64,000 bases of DNA from Trebonia sp050013875 (lineage in GTDB: Bacteria > Actinomycetota > Actinomycetes > Streptosporangiales > Streptosporangiaceae). Positions 50,661-58,165 of this stretch are shown here, in pieces (position 1 is the first letter of the stretch; every line of letters begins with the position of its first letter). The notes under the pieces were generated by a model, which was given only the letters and a program-made list of their open reading frames with translations, made no database searches and was not told where the DNA came from. Made by a program: the position numbers and the translations under genes. The stretch lies in NCBI GenBank assembly GCA_050013875.1, contig JBEKEK010000015.1, positions 32,146 through 96,145 of the forward strand, given 5' to 3'.

Positions 50661-52454
50661 ATGTCCGAAACTCTCAGCCGTAGCGCGACTCGCAGTTCGC
50701 CCTACACGGGCACCGTCCTTCCGCGGGGACGGCCGTTCTGGGTCGTGGACGGGAAAGCCTACGATTTCACCGAGTGGATGAGCCTTCACCCGGGCGGCAC
50801 GGTGTGGTTCCAGCAAACTCAGGGCCGGGATATCAGCGCCCTGCTGCACACGTACCACCGGGAGCCGGCCCGGCTGCGGAGGATCCTTGCGAAATACGAG
50901 ATTAAGGAACCCGGCGCGGCGCGCCAGCTCAGCGTAAGCGACGTGCTCCCCAAGCTCGGGGTACCTCCTTTCCTGCTGGCGCCGGATTTCGACGCCAGGA
51001 CGGATCTGCCGCGGCTGAATTACGAAGACCAGGAAAGCCTGCTCGCGGAAATCCGTACCAGGGTGAATGCCAAGTTCCCCAAGAAGACCCTGAAGAGGTA
51101 CGACCGCGCCTTTGACGGGGTGACCTGGGCTATCGGTATCGCGCATGTCGCCGCGCTGGCCCTCCTGATTGCCGGGGTAATACCTGCCTGGGCATTCATC
51201 ATCATCATGGTCGTGACGCGAACCGGGCTGGCGGGCGCGGGCCATTACCACCTCCACCGGAAATGGAAGCAGCGGCGGGGCCGTAGGTTCACGTTTCCGT
51301 TCGGAAAAGCACTCTTCGACATCAACTACGTCGGCACGAGCCTGATCGGAAGCGACGGGCACGTGCTGCTGCACCATCCTTACCTCGGCTCCGGGGCCGA
51401 TGTGAAGAAGACGTTCTTCGACGGCATGCTCCGGTTGCATCCCGTACTCCGGGTCCCGGGTTATACGCTCCACAAACTCGGCATATGCCTGACCGGGCTG
51501 CCCTTCAGGGCCAGGGAGATCGCCAAGTTCGAGCGTCCCAAGCCAGGCCAGACCGCCGAGTCGTTCACCAGGGACGCGGGCCGGGCCGACTTCTGGATCA
51601 TCCGTGCGTGGCTGGTAGCCGAGTTCGCCCTGTGCCTGGCGACCGGTCACGTCGTGGCCTGGCTGATCCAGTTCTTCATCACCCTTTGGTTCAACACCTT
51701 CCTCGTCGTGGCGAGTCATGACTTCGAGGAGTCGGTCACCGAGGATGAGCTCGCGATGATCCCCGAGCCGCTGCGCAATGACTGGGCCGCCCAGCAGATC
51801 TGCCTGAGCTACGACCTGAGCGTGGTCGGCAACCGCTGGATCGACCTCTTCCTCTCGGCCGGCCTCAGCCCGCACCGCGTCCACCACGTCCTGCCGTGGC
51901 ATGGCTCCGGGTTCACCAACCTGGCTAGTGAGGCCACCGTCAGGCAGGTGTGCGAGGAGGTCGGCATCACCTGGGAGCGTCCAAGGAACCTGATCTTCGA
52001 ACGTTTCCCCGCCGTGATGAAGCACTATCTAGTCGTGCCGGCGCACTCCGCTCCACCGCAGTCGTCCGCTATGCCGCCGCCGGGCATGCTCCCGGGACAG
52101 CCGCCGCCGGGTCCGCTCCCCGGGCAACGCCCGCCCGGCATGCCGCCACCAGGCATGCTCCCAGGACAGCCGCCGATCCTCGGGCAGCTGCCGCCGGGTC
52201 CGCCCCCCGGGCAACGCCCGCCCGGCATGCCGCCACCAGGCATGCTCCCAGGACAGCCGCCGATCCTCGGGCAGCTGCCGCCGGGCCCGCCGACCCCGCT
52301 CACCGGACAGCATCTCCCCGGGCAGCCGCTCCCACCCCCCGGGCAGCCGCTCCCGCCGGATTCGGTCCGCAGGCGGCCTCGTTCATCGGTCCGGGGTGAA
52401 CTCGGCGAGCTCGTCCGCTATACGTTCGACGGCTTCAGAGGAGTAGGGGTGTAA
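50661..52454 (+). CDS. Cytochrome b5-fatty acid desaturase fusion with Pro-rich tail
   Basis: The 597-residue protein has an N-terminal cytochrome b5-like domain (about 20-85) with HPGG (43-46) and HTYH (63-66) as heme ligands. A membrane desaturase follows with His boxes HYHLH (195-199), HVLLHH (234-239) and HRVHH (405-409), and HDFEE (353-357). About four membrane helices lie between. Residues 460-565 are Pro/Gly/Gln/Met-rich repeats (PPPGMLPGQPP). The electron donor is thus built in. The close spacing to the DpgA-like gene suggests one operon, so it may hydroxylate or desaturate the polyketide or an acyl starter (inference). GAAGGAG precedes the ATG. Confidence 0.88.
   Translation: MSETLSRSATRSSPYTGTVLPRGRPFWVVDGKAYDFTEWMSLHPGGTVWFQQTQGRDISALLHTYHREPARLRRILAKYEIKEPGAARQLSVSDVLPKLGVPPFLLAPDFDARTDLPRLNYEDQESLLAEIRTRVNAKFPKKTLKRYDRAFDGVTWAIGIAHVAALALLIAGVIPAWAFIIIMVVTRTGLAGAGHYHLHRKWKQRRGRRFTFPFGKALFDINYVGTSLIGSDGHVLLHHPYLGSGADVKKTFFDGMLRLHPVLRVPGYTLHKLGICLTGLPFRAREIAKFERPKPGQTAESFTRDAGRADFWIIRAWLVAEFALCLATGHVVAWLIQFFITLWFNTFLVVASHDFEESVTEDELAMIPEPLRNDWAAQQICLSYDLSVVGNRWIDLFLSAGLSPHRVHHVLPWHGSGFTNLASEATVRQVCEEVGITWERPRNLIFERFPAVMKHYLVVPAHSAPPQSSAMPPPGMLPGQPPPGPLPGQRPPGMPPPGMLPGQPPILGQLPPGPPPGQRPPGMPPPGMLPGQPPILGQLPPGPPTPLTGQHLPGQPLPPPGQPLPPDSVRRRPRSSVRGELGELVRYTFDGFRGVGV
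52121..52294 (+). repeat. Two 87-bp tandem copies in the desaturase tail
   Basis: Copy 1 (52121-52207) and copy 2 (52208-52294) are almost identical and encode 29 residues each (GQRPPGMPPPGMLPGQPPILGQLPPGPPP type). A partial, more diverged copy precedes them. The unit is a multiple of 3, so expansion keeps the frame. Confidence 0.85.
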
Positions 52455-52854
52455 ATTGCGCCGAGTCCAGAGTGTGGGCTTATACCGGTCTACAGCACCG
52501 GCAGGCGTATGCGCGTGGTTGGCAGTCGCACGCCCGTCGGCCGGCGGCGGCCTGCGGTCAGAATGACCCGGCTTCGTCGGTTAAGGGCGGATCAGGCGCC
52601 GCCTCGCGGCCGGCGCGGGACCGAGTGCCGTCGTCGAGGCCGCCTCGGGGGGCGGCACAGTCAGCTCGATACCATCATCGGGTCGAATCACGAGCTGTAC
52701 CACGCGAGCATGCGCCGGCTGCGTGAGCCCCCCTTCGCGTGGCCTGCCCCCGGGCACGGGCCGCCTCGGCCGCAGCGGCCGCGCCTTATCATCGGCCGTT
52801 ACCTGGCGAGGGGACCATTATCTTGAGGAGCGACCGTTACCTTGAGGAGCGACC
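52455..52854. other. 400-bp region without a recognisable gene
   Basis: Short open frames on both strands are Arg/Pro-rich and match nothing I know, so I call no gene. The only structure is the duplicated ribosome-binding segment at its end (52813-52854). A terminator for the desaturase is expected here but no clear hairpin with a T-run is visible. Confidence 0.4.
52813..52854 (+). promoter_or_regulatory. Tandemly duplicated ribosome-binding segment before the agmatinase gene
   Basis: A 19-bp unit (core CTTGAGGAGCGACC) occurs at 52822-52835 and again at 52841-52854, ending right at the ATG. Both copies contain GAGGAG. Only the second is correctly spaced for the ATG at 52855; the first would be about 30 bp away. 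Confidence 0.7.
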
Positions 52855-53868
52855 ATGACCCGCTACGGTGCGCAATTCGGCCCCGACATCACCTTCCTCG
52901 GCACCGAGCGCTGCGACTGGACCGCGCCGGATACCTACGCCGACGCCGACGTCGTCATCCTGGGCGCGCCGTTCGACGGCGGCACGTCGCACCGCGCGGG
53001 CACGCGGTTCGGGCCGCAGCAGATACGGCAGACCTGTTACCTGCCGCACGACGGGTCACGGCCCTCGCTCGCGCTGCGGGTCGACGCGCTGCAGGACCTG
53101 CGGGTCTACGACGCCGGGGATGTCGAGATGTTCTCCGGCGACGCCGCCCGGTCGGTGCGCGATCTGCAGGAAGCGGTCTACGCGGTGACCGCGTCCGGCG
53201 CGATCCCCTTGGTGCTCGGCGGCGATCACACCATCACCTGGCCCGACGCCGCGGGCGTGGCCCAGCACATCGGGCAGGGCCGGGTGTCGCTGATTCACTT
53301 CGACGCCCACGCCGACACCGGCGATATCGAGTTCGGATCGCTGATCGGCCATGGCCAGCCGATGCGGCGGCTGATCGAGTCCGGCGCCGTGCGCGGCGAC
53401 CGCTTCCTGCAGATCGGCCTGCGTGGCTACTGGCCGGGGCCCGAGACGCTGCAGTGGATGGCCCGCCAGCGCATGCGCTCGTATGAGATGACCGAGATAG
53501 GCGCCCGCGGGCTCGGCGAATGCCTCACCGAGGCATTCGTTACCGCGACCGACGACTGCGAGGGCGTCTTCCTCTCGGTCGACATCGACGTCTGCGACCC
53601 CGGGCACGCTCCCGGCACCGGCACGCCGGAACCCGGTGGCCTGACCGCGCGGGAGCTGCTTGACTCGGTCCGGCGGATCGCCTACGAGCTGCCGGTGGCC
53701 GGGATCGACGTCGTCGAGGTCTCGCCGCCCTACGACCACGCGGAGATCACCTCGTTCCTGGCCAACCGGGTCGTGCTCGAGGCCCTGTCCGGAATCGCCC
53801 GGCGCCGGCGGGATGCCGCCGACGGCACCACCTGGAACCCGCGCCAGCCCCTGCTCGACGGCCGCTGA
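52855..53868 (+). CDS. Agmatinase-family ureohydrolase
   Basis: The 337-residue enzyme hydrolyses a guanidino compound to an amine and urea with two Mn ions. All metal motifs are present: GGDHTITWP, HFDAHADTGD and SVDIDVCDPGHAPGTGTPEPGG. Length and GGTSHRAGTRFGPQQIR fit agmatinase/guanidinobutyrase types rather than arginase; the substrate is not certain. It is not clearly linked to the neighbouring genes. Confidence 0.92.
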   Translation: MTRYGAQFGPDITFLGTERCDWTAPDTYADADVVILGAPFDGGTSHRAGTRFGPQQIRQTCYLPHDGSRPSLALRVDALQDLRVYDAGDVEMFSGDAARSVRDLQEAVYAVTASGAIPLVLGGDHTITWPDAAGVAQHIGQGRVSLIHFDAHADTGDIEFGSLIGHGQPMRRLIESGAVRGDRFLQIGLRGYWPGPETLQWMARQRMRSYEMTEIGARGLGECLTEAFVTATDDCEGVFLSVDIDVCDPGHAPGTGTPEPGGLTARELLDSVRRIAYELPVAGIDVVEVSPPYDHAEITSFLANRVVLEALSGIARRRRDAADGTTWNPRQPLLDGR

Positions 53869-53985
53869 TCAGGCGAACCGCCTGCGAGCTGGATGAGCTG
53901 GGGGCAGCCAGGCCGGAGGGCCGGGCCCGGCTACGATCACCTTCACGGGGCATGCCCCATTGAACAGTCCTCGCGGGAGGCGCGT

Positions 53986-54789
53986 ATGTCCGAGGCGATC
54001 GCAGGGCGGGACAGGGACCTGGGGAACTTCATCCCTGGGCCATCACTAGGCGATTACCGGTCCCGGTTCGGGTCCCACTTCCAGGTGGACCGGCAGGACG
54101 GCATCCTCACCATCCGCATGCACAGCGACGGGCAAGCGGCGCGCTGGTCCAGAGGACTGCTGAACGCCTGGAATCTGCTACTGCGGGAGGTGGGCGCGGA
54201 CCGGGAGAACGAGGTCGTCATCATCACCGGCACCGGCGAGTCCTGGCTGGCCGGGGTGGAGGCCGGCTCCTTCGCCGCACCCCTGTCGGGATGGGACACT
54301 GACCTCGTCATCGAGCAGTGCAACGACGGAGTCAAAATCCTCGAGCGGCTGGTGTTCGACATCGACGTGCCGACCATCGCCGCGGTCAACGGCCCCGGCC
54401 CGCGACTGGAACTGCCGCTGCTGTGTGACCTCACCCTCTGCACCCCGGACGTGGTCTTCGGAGACGGCAACTTCCGCGCGGGCTCCGCGCCCGGCGATGG
54501 CATGTTCATCGCACTCAGCGAGCTGGCCGGCCCGAAACGAGCCAGTCACGTCGTCTACACCGGCCAGGGAATCCCCGCGCAGGAGGCAGAACGCCTCGGC
54601 ATCGTCAACGAGATCCTGCCCCGGCCGGAGCTGATGCCCCGCGCCCTCGACCTCGCCGCGCAGATCATGGCCCGGCCCAGGACCGCCCGGCGCCTCACCC
54701 ACGGAATCGTCAGCCGGGCCTGGCAGCGACGGCTCGTGACCGAACTGCGGGACTCCTACGCCCGCCAGCTCCTGGGCATGACCACCTGA
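53986..54789 (+). CDS. Crotonase-fold protein, 6-oxocamphor-hydrolase-like
   Basis: The 267-residue crotonase-fold protein has GTGESWLAG and NGPGPRLELPLLCDLTLCTPDVVFGDGNFRAGSAPGDGMFIALSELAGPKRASHVVYTGQGIPAQEAERLGIVNEILPRPELMPRA. The second hydratase Glu is missing. The FxDGxxFxxGxxPGDG pattern is that of 6-oxocamphor hydrolase, which cleaves beta-diketones. The His of that enzyme is Asn here, while the Asp in PGDG remains. It may cleave a C-C bond or be a different member. GGGAGG precedes the ATG. Confidence 0.85.
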   Translation: MSEAIAGRDRDLGNFIPGPSLGDYRSRFGSHFQVDRQDGILTIRMHSDGQAARWSRGLLNAWNLLLREVGADRENEVVIITGTGESWLAGVEAGSFAAPLSGWDTDLVIEQCNDGVKILERLVFDIDVPTIAAVNGPGPRLELPLLCDLTLCTPDVVFGDGNFRAGSAPGDGMFIALSELAGPKRASHVVYTGQGIPAQEAERLGIVNEILPRPELMPRALDLAAQIMARPRTARRLTHGIVSRAWQRRLVTELRDSYARQLLGMTT

Positions 54790-54873
54790 ACTGTCCTGGC
54801 AGGCACACCCCGAGCACCGCGACCGGCAGAAAATGAGTCGCAAACGGAGCCGGCACTGGCCTACGGTTACCGC

Positions 54874-55605
54874 GTGCTGGAACGGGAGCAGCTGAACGAG
54901 TTTGCCGAGCGCGGGTTTGTGCTGGTGCCGCAGGCCGTATCGCGGGGGCTGGTAGCCGCGGCGTCCGGTGCGATCGACGGGCTGATCGAAGCCACGCCTC
55001 CGGGACCCGATGCCCGGGGTCCCCGCAACTACTTCCCCGAGTCGGCGCGGGCACCGGCACTGCTTGCGCTGCTCATGGACAGCCCGGCGTTCGCGCTGGC
55101 CGGGAGTCTCACCGGTCCGGGGACGCTTGAGGTGCCCTGGCAGGTGCAGGTCGCGCTGAACATCCCGCCGTTCCCGCACCGCCCAGGGATGCACCACATC
55201 GACGGGGCGCCAGCTGAGGCCGACGGCCGGCCGGGGACGTTCACTCTGCTCGCCGGTGTGCTCATGTCCGATCAGCTCGACGGGGACGCCGGCAACCTGT
55301 GGGTGTGGCCGGGCACTCACCTCAGGCATGCCGAGTACTTCCGCGAGCACGGGCCGGACGCGTTCTTCGCCGCGGGCGGCTACCCGCCGATTCAGCTGCC
55401 CGAGCCCGAGCAGGTCCTGGGCAGGGCCGGGGACCTGCTGCTGGCCCACTACCTCCTGGGTCACAACATCGGCGGCAACACCGCGGCGGCTACCCGGCGC
55501 GCCGTGTACTTCCGGCTAAAGCGCTTCGGCCACGACCAGCGGTGGCGCGAGTTCCTGCAAGATCCCTGGCTGGACTACGACGCTGTCCGGGCAGTGCTGA
55601 CCTGA
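54874..55605 (+). CDS. Phytanoyl-CoA dioxygenase (PhyH) family protein
   Basis: The 243-residue Fe(II)/2-oxoglutarate dioxygenase has the metal-binding HxD in GMHHIDGAP and the distal His in HYLLGHNIGGN, followed by Arg in ATRRAVYFRL for 2-oxoglutarate. It starts with LEREQLNEFAERGFVLVPQAVS. The GTG is preceded by TACGGT 6 bp upstream, suggesting a leaderless transcript. The substrate is unknown. It converges on the acyl-CoA dehydrogenase-like gene. Confidence 0.9.
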   Translation: MLEREQLNEFAERGFVLVPQAVSRGLVAAASGAIDGLIEATPPGPDARGPRNYFPESARAPALLALLMDSPAFALAGSLTGPGTLEVPWQVQVALNIPPFPHRPGMHHIDGAPAEADGRPGTFTLLAGVLMSDQLDGDAGNLWVWPGTHLRHAEYFREHGPDAFFAAGGYPPIQLPEPEQVLGRAGDLLLAHYLLGHNIGGNTAAATRRAVYFRLKRFGHDQRWREFLQDPWLDYDAVRAVLT

Positions 55606-55614
55606 CAGCACTGG

Positions 55615-56784
55615 TCAGGTGCGGCCGGGGGCGGCCAGGGTGCGGCGGCCGACGTTGATGAGGGCCGCGTCATCCTGCGGCGGGTGGATGCGGCAGCACT
55701 GGATGTCACGGAAGTGCCGCTCCAGGGGATTGCCCCTGGTCAGCGCCGGGTTCCCGAGGGCGGTGAACGCGGCTTGGACCGCGTTGACCGCGGCCCGGGT
55801 GATGAGCAGCTTGGCGATGGCCGCGCGCTGCAGCCCCTGCGGATCGCCGGCGTCGACGCGCGCGGCGAGCCCGTAGAGGACCTCCTCCGCCTGCACGAGC
55901 TGGGCTTCGATTTCCCCGGCGATGGTCTGGATCCGCTCGGTGGTGGCGATCGGGCGGCCGAGCGACGTGGGCACCCGTTCGTTCGCGAACTGGATGAAGA
56001 ATTCCTGCGCGGCCCTGGCGACGCCCACGTAGAGCGCCATCAGCGAGATCCCGACGGAGGCGAACGCGGCCGACTCCCTGCCCGCCTCGGCGACCGGGAC
56101 GCCGGGGAAGTAATCGGCCGGCACCTCGACGTCGGTGTAGACGATGTCGTGGGTGCTGCTAGCCCGCAGCCCGAAGTGATCCCAGGTCCTGATCACCTTG
56201 ATGCCCGGCGAGTCGCCCGGCACGATCACGTGCCCAAGCAGCGGTTCCGGGTCTTCGCTGACCGCCCACACCAGGTGGTACGCCAGCCCCTCGGAGCCGG
56301 TCCCGTATCCCTTGTGGCCATTGAGCAGCCAGCCGTGCGCCGTGCGGGTGACCTTGGTGGCCGGCAGCCCGCCGCGGGCAGGCGCGCCGAGCTCCGGTTC
56401 GGCCCGGACGGCGTTGAGCAGCACCGGCCGCTGCCGCGAGTCACTCACAACCTGGCGGTAGAGCGCGTCCGGCCAGCGCGGCAGTTTCGCCTGGCTCACG
56501 TGCTGGAAGACGGTCATCGCGGTGAGCAGCGCGACCGAGGGGTCACCCCGGCCGAGGGCCTGCAGGACGCGCGCCGCCTCGGTGCTTGTCAGGTCCTGAC
56601 CGCCGTACTGGCTGCCGATGCCCAGCGTGAGCAGGCCCGCCTGGTGCACCGCGTGAATGGACTCCCACGGAAACTCGGCGCTGCGGTCGTACCGCTCCGC
56701 GCTGGCGGCGAGCGCGTCCGTCACCCGTTGCAACGCGGCGTCCGAGGTGTCGGGGCGCGCGGGTGCGCCTGCCGTCGCGGTCAC
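55615..56784 (-). CDS. Acyl-CoA-dehydrogenase-fold flavin monooxygenase (SfnB/DszC-like)
   Basis: The 389-residue protein has the acyl-CoA dehydrogenase fold but the sequence style of SfnB and DszC, which use FMNH2 and O2: ERYDRSAEFPWESIHAVHQAGLLTLGIGSQYGGQDLTSTEAARVLQALGRGDPSVALL, GHKGYGTGSEGLAYHLVWAV, WDHFGLRASSTHDIVYTDVEVP. The catalytic Glu of true dehydrogenases is not evident near the end (HFRDIQCCRIHPPQDDAALINVGR). It overlaps the upstream LLM monooxygenase gene by 4 bp, so both probably handle an organosulfur compound. Confidence 0.88.
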   Translation of the reverse strand: MTATAGAPARPDTSDAALQRVTDALAASAERYDRSAEFPWESIHAVHQAGLLTLGIGSQYGGQDLTSTEAARVLQALGRGDPSVALLTAMTVFQHVSQAKLPRWPDALYRQVVSDSRQRPVLLNAVRAEPELGAPARGGLPATKVTRTAHGWLLNGHKGYGTGSEGLAYHLVWAVSEDPEPLLGHVIVPGDSPGIKVIRTWDHFGLRASSTHDIVYTDVEVPADYFPGVPVAEAGRESAAFASVGISLMALYVGVARAAQEFFIQFANERVPTSLGRPIATTERIQTIAGEIEAQLVQAEEVLYGLAARVDAGDPQGLQRAAIAKLLITRAAVNAVQAAFTALGNPALTRGNPLERHFRDIQCCRIHPPQDDAALINVGRRTLAAPGRT

Positions 56785-57902
56785 GACGCCCCGGCCTGGA
56801 CTTGCCTGCGCTGGCCGGTCGCCTCCCGGTGCGCGAGCTCCTGACGGACCAACGGGAGCACGAAGCGGCCGTAGTCGATGGCGTCGTTGAGGTTGTCGTA
56901 GCCGCGGATCGATACCAGGTCCGCCCCCAGGTCGATGTAGTCGAGGATCGACGCGGCGACGGTCTCGTAGCCGCCGACCAGCGCGGTGGAGGCGCCCATG
57001 GCCCCGGTGACCTGAGCCGGCAGCATCCAGAGGGCCCGGTCCTGCACCTCGCCGCGGGCGGCGATCTCAAGCAGCCGCTGCGAGCCGACGTTCTGCGGCG
57101 GCCCTGATCCGCCCAGGACCTTGCGGAAGTCGGCCGACCTGTAGGTCTGACCGAGTACCGCGATCGTCCGGTGCGCCTTCTCCCAGGCCAGTTCGTCGGT
57201 CTGGGCGACAATCGGGCGGAACGTCACCCAGGTGCGCGGCACGTCGGCCCGGCCCGCCAGGCGGGCCTGCTCGGCCACCCGGTCCATCTGCTCGCGGGTC
57301 TCCTTGAGCGGCTCGCCCCAGAGGCCGAAGATGTCGCCGAGTGCGCCGCCGACCCGGTACGCCTCGTCACTCGACCCGCCGATGGACACCGGGATCGTCC
57401 CGTTGACCGGCCGGTAGCCCGCAACGAAGTTCTCGAACCGGTAGAAACGGCCGTCGTGGTCCCACGGCTTGGTCTCGTGCCACGCGCGGCGGAGGAGTTT
57501 CACGTACTCCTCAGAGCGGGCGTAGCGGTCGTCCTTCTGCACGTAGTCGCCCTGCCGCGCCTGCTCGGCGTCGTTGCCGCCGGAGATGATGTGCACCACC
57601 GCACGGCCGCCGCTGAGGTGGTCAAGCGTCGCCAGGCTCTGCGCGGCCACGGTCGGGTACATGGTGTTCGGCCTGAGCGCGACGATCGGCTTGATCCGGT
57701 CCGTGCAAGCCGCGATCGTCGCCGACACAGTGAACGGGTCGTAGCCGGCCGAGTGATAGGCGACGAGCGTGTAGTCGAACCCGCCGTCCTCAAGGCTGCG
57801 CGCGTACTTCTTGATGTACTTGGCATCCGGCGCGCCACCGGGACGTGGGAACAACTCGCTGGATTCCCAGACGTTGATGAGGCTGATGAATTCGACTGTC
57901 AT
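56781..57902 (-). CDS. LLM-class flavin-dependent monooxygenase (SsuD/SfnG type)
   Basis: The 373-residue TIM-barrel enzyme resembles alkanesulfonate monooxygenases: ARSLEDGGFDYTLVAYHSAGYDPFTVSATIAACTDRIKPIVALRPNTMYPTVAAQSLATLDHLSGGRAVVHIISGGNDAEQARQGDYVQKDDRYARSEEYVKLLR. GGSSDEAYRVGG binds the flavin phosphate. It uses FMNH2 from a separate reductase that is not in the window. It is the first gene of a two-gene operon starting from the promoter at 57972-57999. Confidence 0.92.
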   Translation of the reverse strand: MTVEFISLINVWESSELFPRPGGAPDAKYIKKYARSLEDGGFDYTLVAYHSAGYDPFTVSATIAACTDRIKPIVALRPNTMYPTVAAQSLATLDHLSGGRAVVHIISGGNDAEQARQGDYVQKDDRYARSEEYVKLLRRAWHETKPWDHDGRFYRFENFVAGYRPVNGTIPVSIGGSSDEAYRVGGALGDIFGLWGEPLKETREQMDRVAEQARLAGRADVPRTWVTFRPIVAQTDELAWEKAHRTIAVLGQTYRSADFRKVLGGSGPPQNVGSQRLLEIAARGEVQDRALWMLPAQVTGAMGASTALVGGYETVAASILDYIDLGADLVSIRGYDNLNDAIDYGRFVLPLVRQELAHREATGQRRQVQAGAS

Positions 57903-57959
57903 CGCAGCAGCCTCTTCGCGCCGGCCGCGGGCTGTGACCCAGATCCCGTATTTCCTATC

Positions 57960-58027
57960 ATACCTATTAGATTAGTAGGTATATCTGCCGGCAGTCCAAC
58001 GACGATCCCGAATCGAATTTGATCGCG
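57960..58027 (-). promoter_or_regulatory. Promoter of the LLM/SfnB-like operon, copy A of a duplicated block
   Basis: On the minus strand TTGGAC (57999-57994), 16 bp, TACTAA (57977-57972) form the promoter. The 55-bp block 57973-58027 is about 82% identical, without gaps, to 60806-60860. Upstream of the -35 is the shared CGATTCGxGATCGTCG stretch, a likely LysR activator site. ATACCTA (57960-57966) and TAGGTAT (57976-57982) make an inverted repeat over the -10. Confidence 0.68.
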
Positions 58028-58165
58028 TCCGCTGATCGATTGGTGAATACCGCGGCGGCCGGCTGCTGGCGCGGCGAGCCTCTGCTCACGGCTCGAGCCG
58101 CCGGAACCGGCTCCCGTGGAAGACCAGCGGCGCATCTCGGGCCTTCCTCCGGTGGTGGGTGCGGC

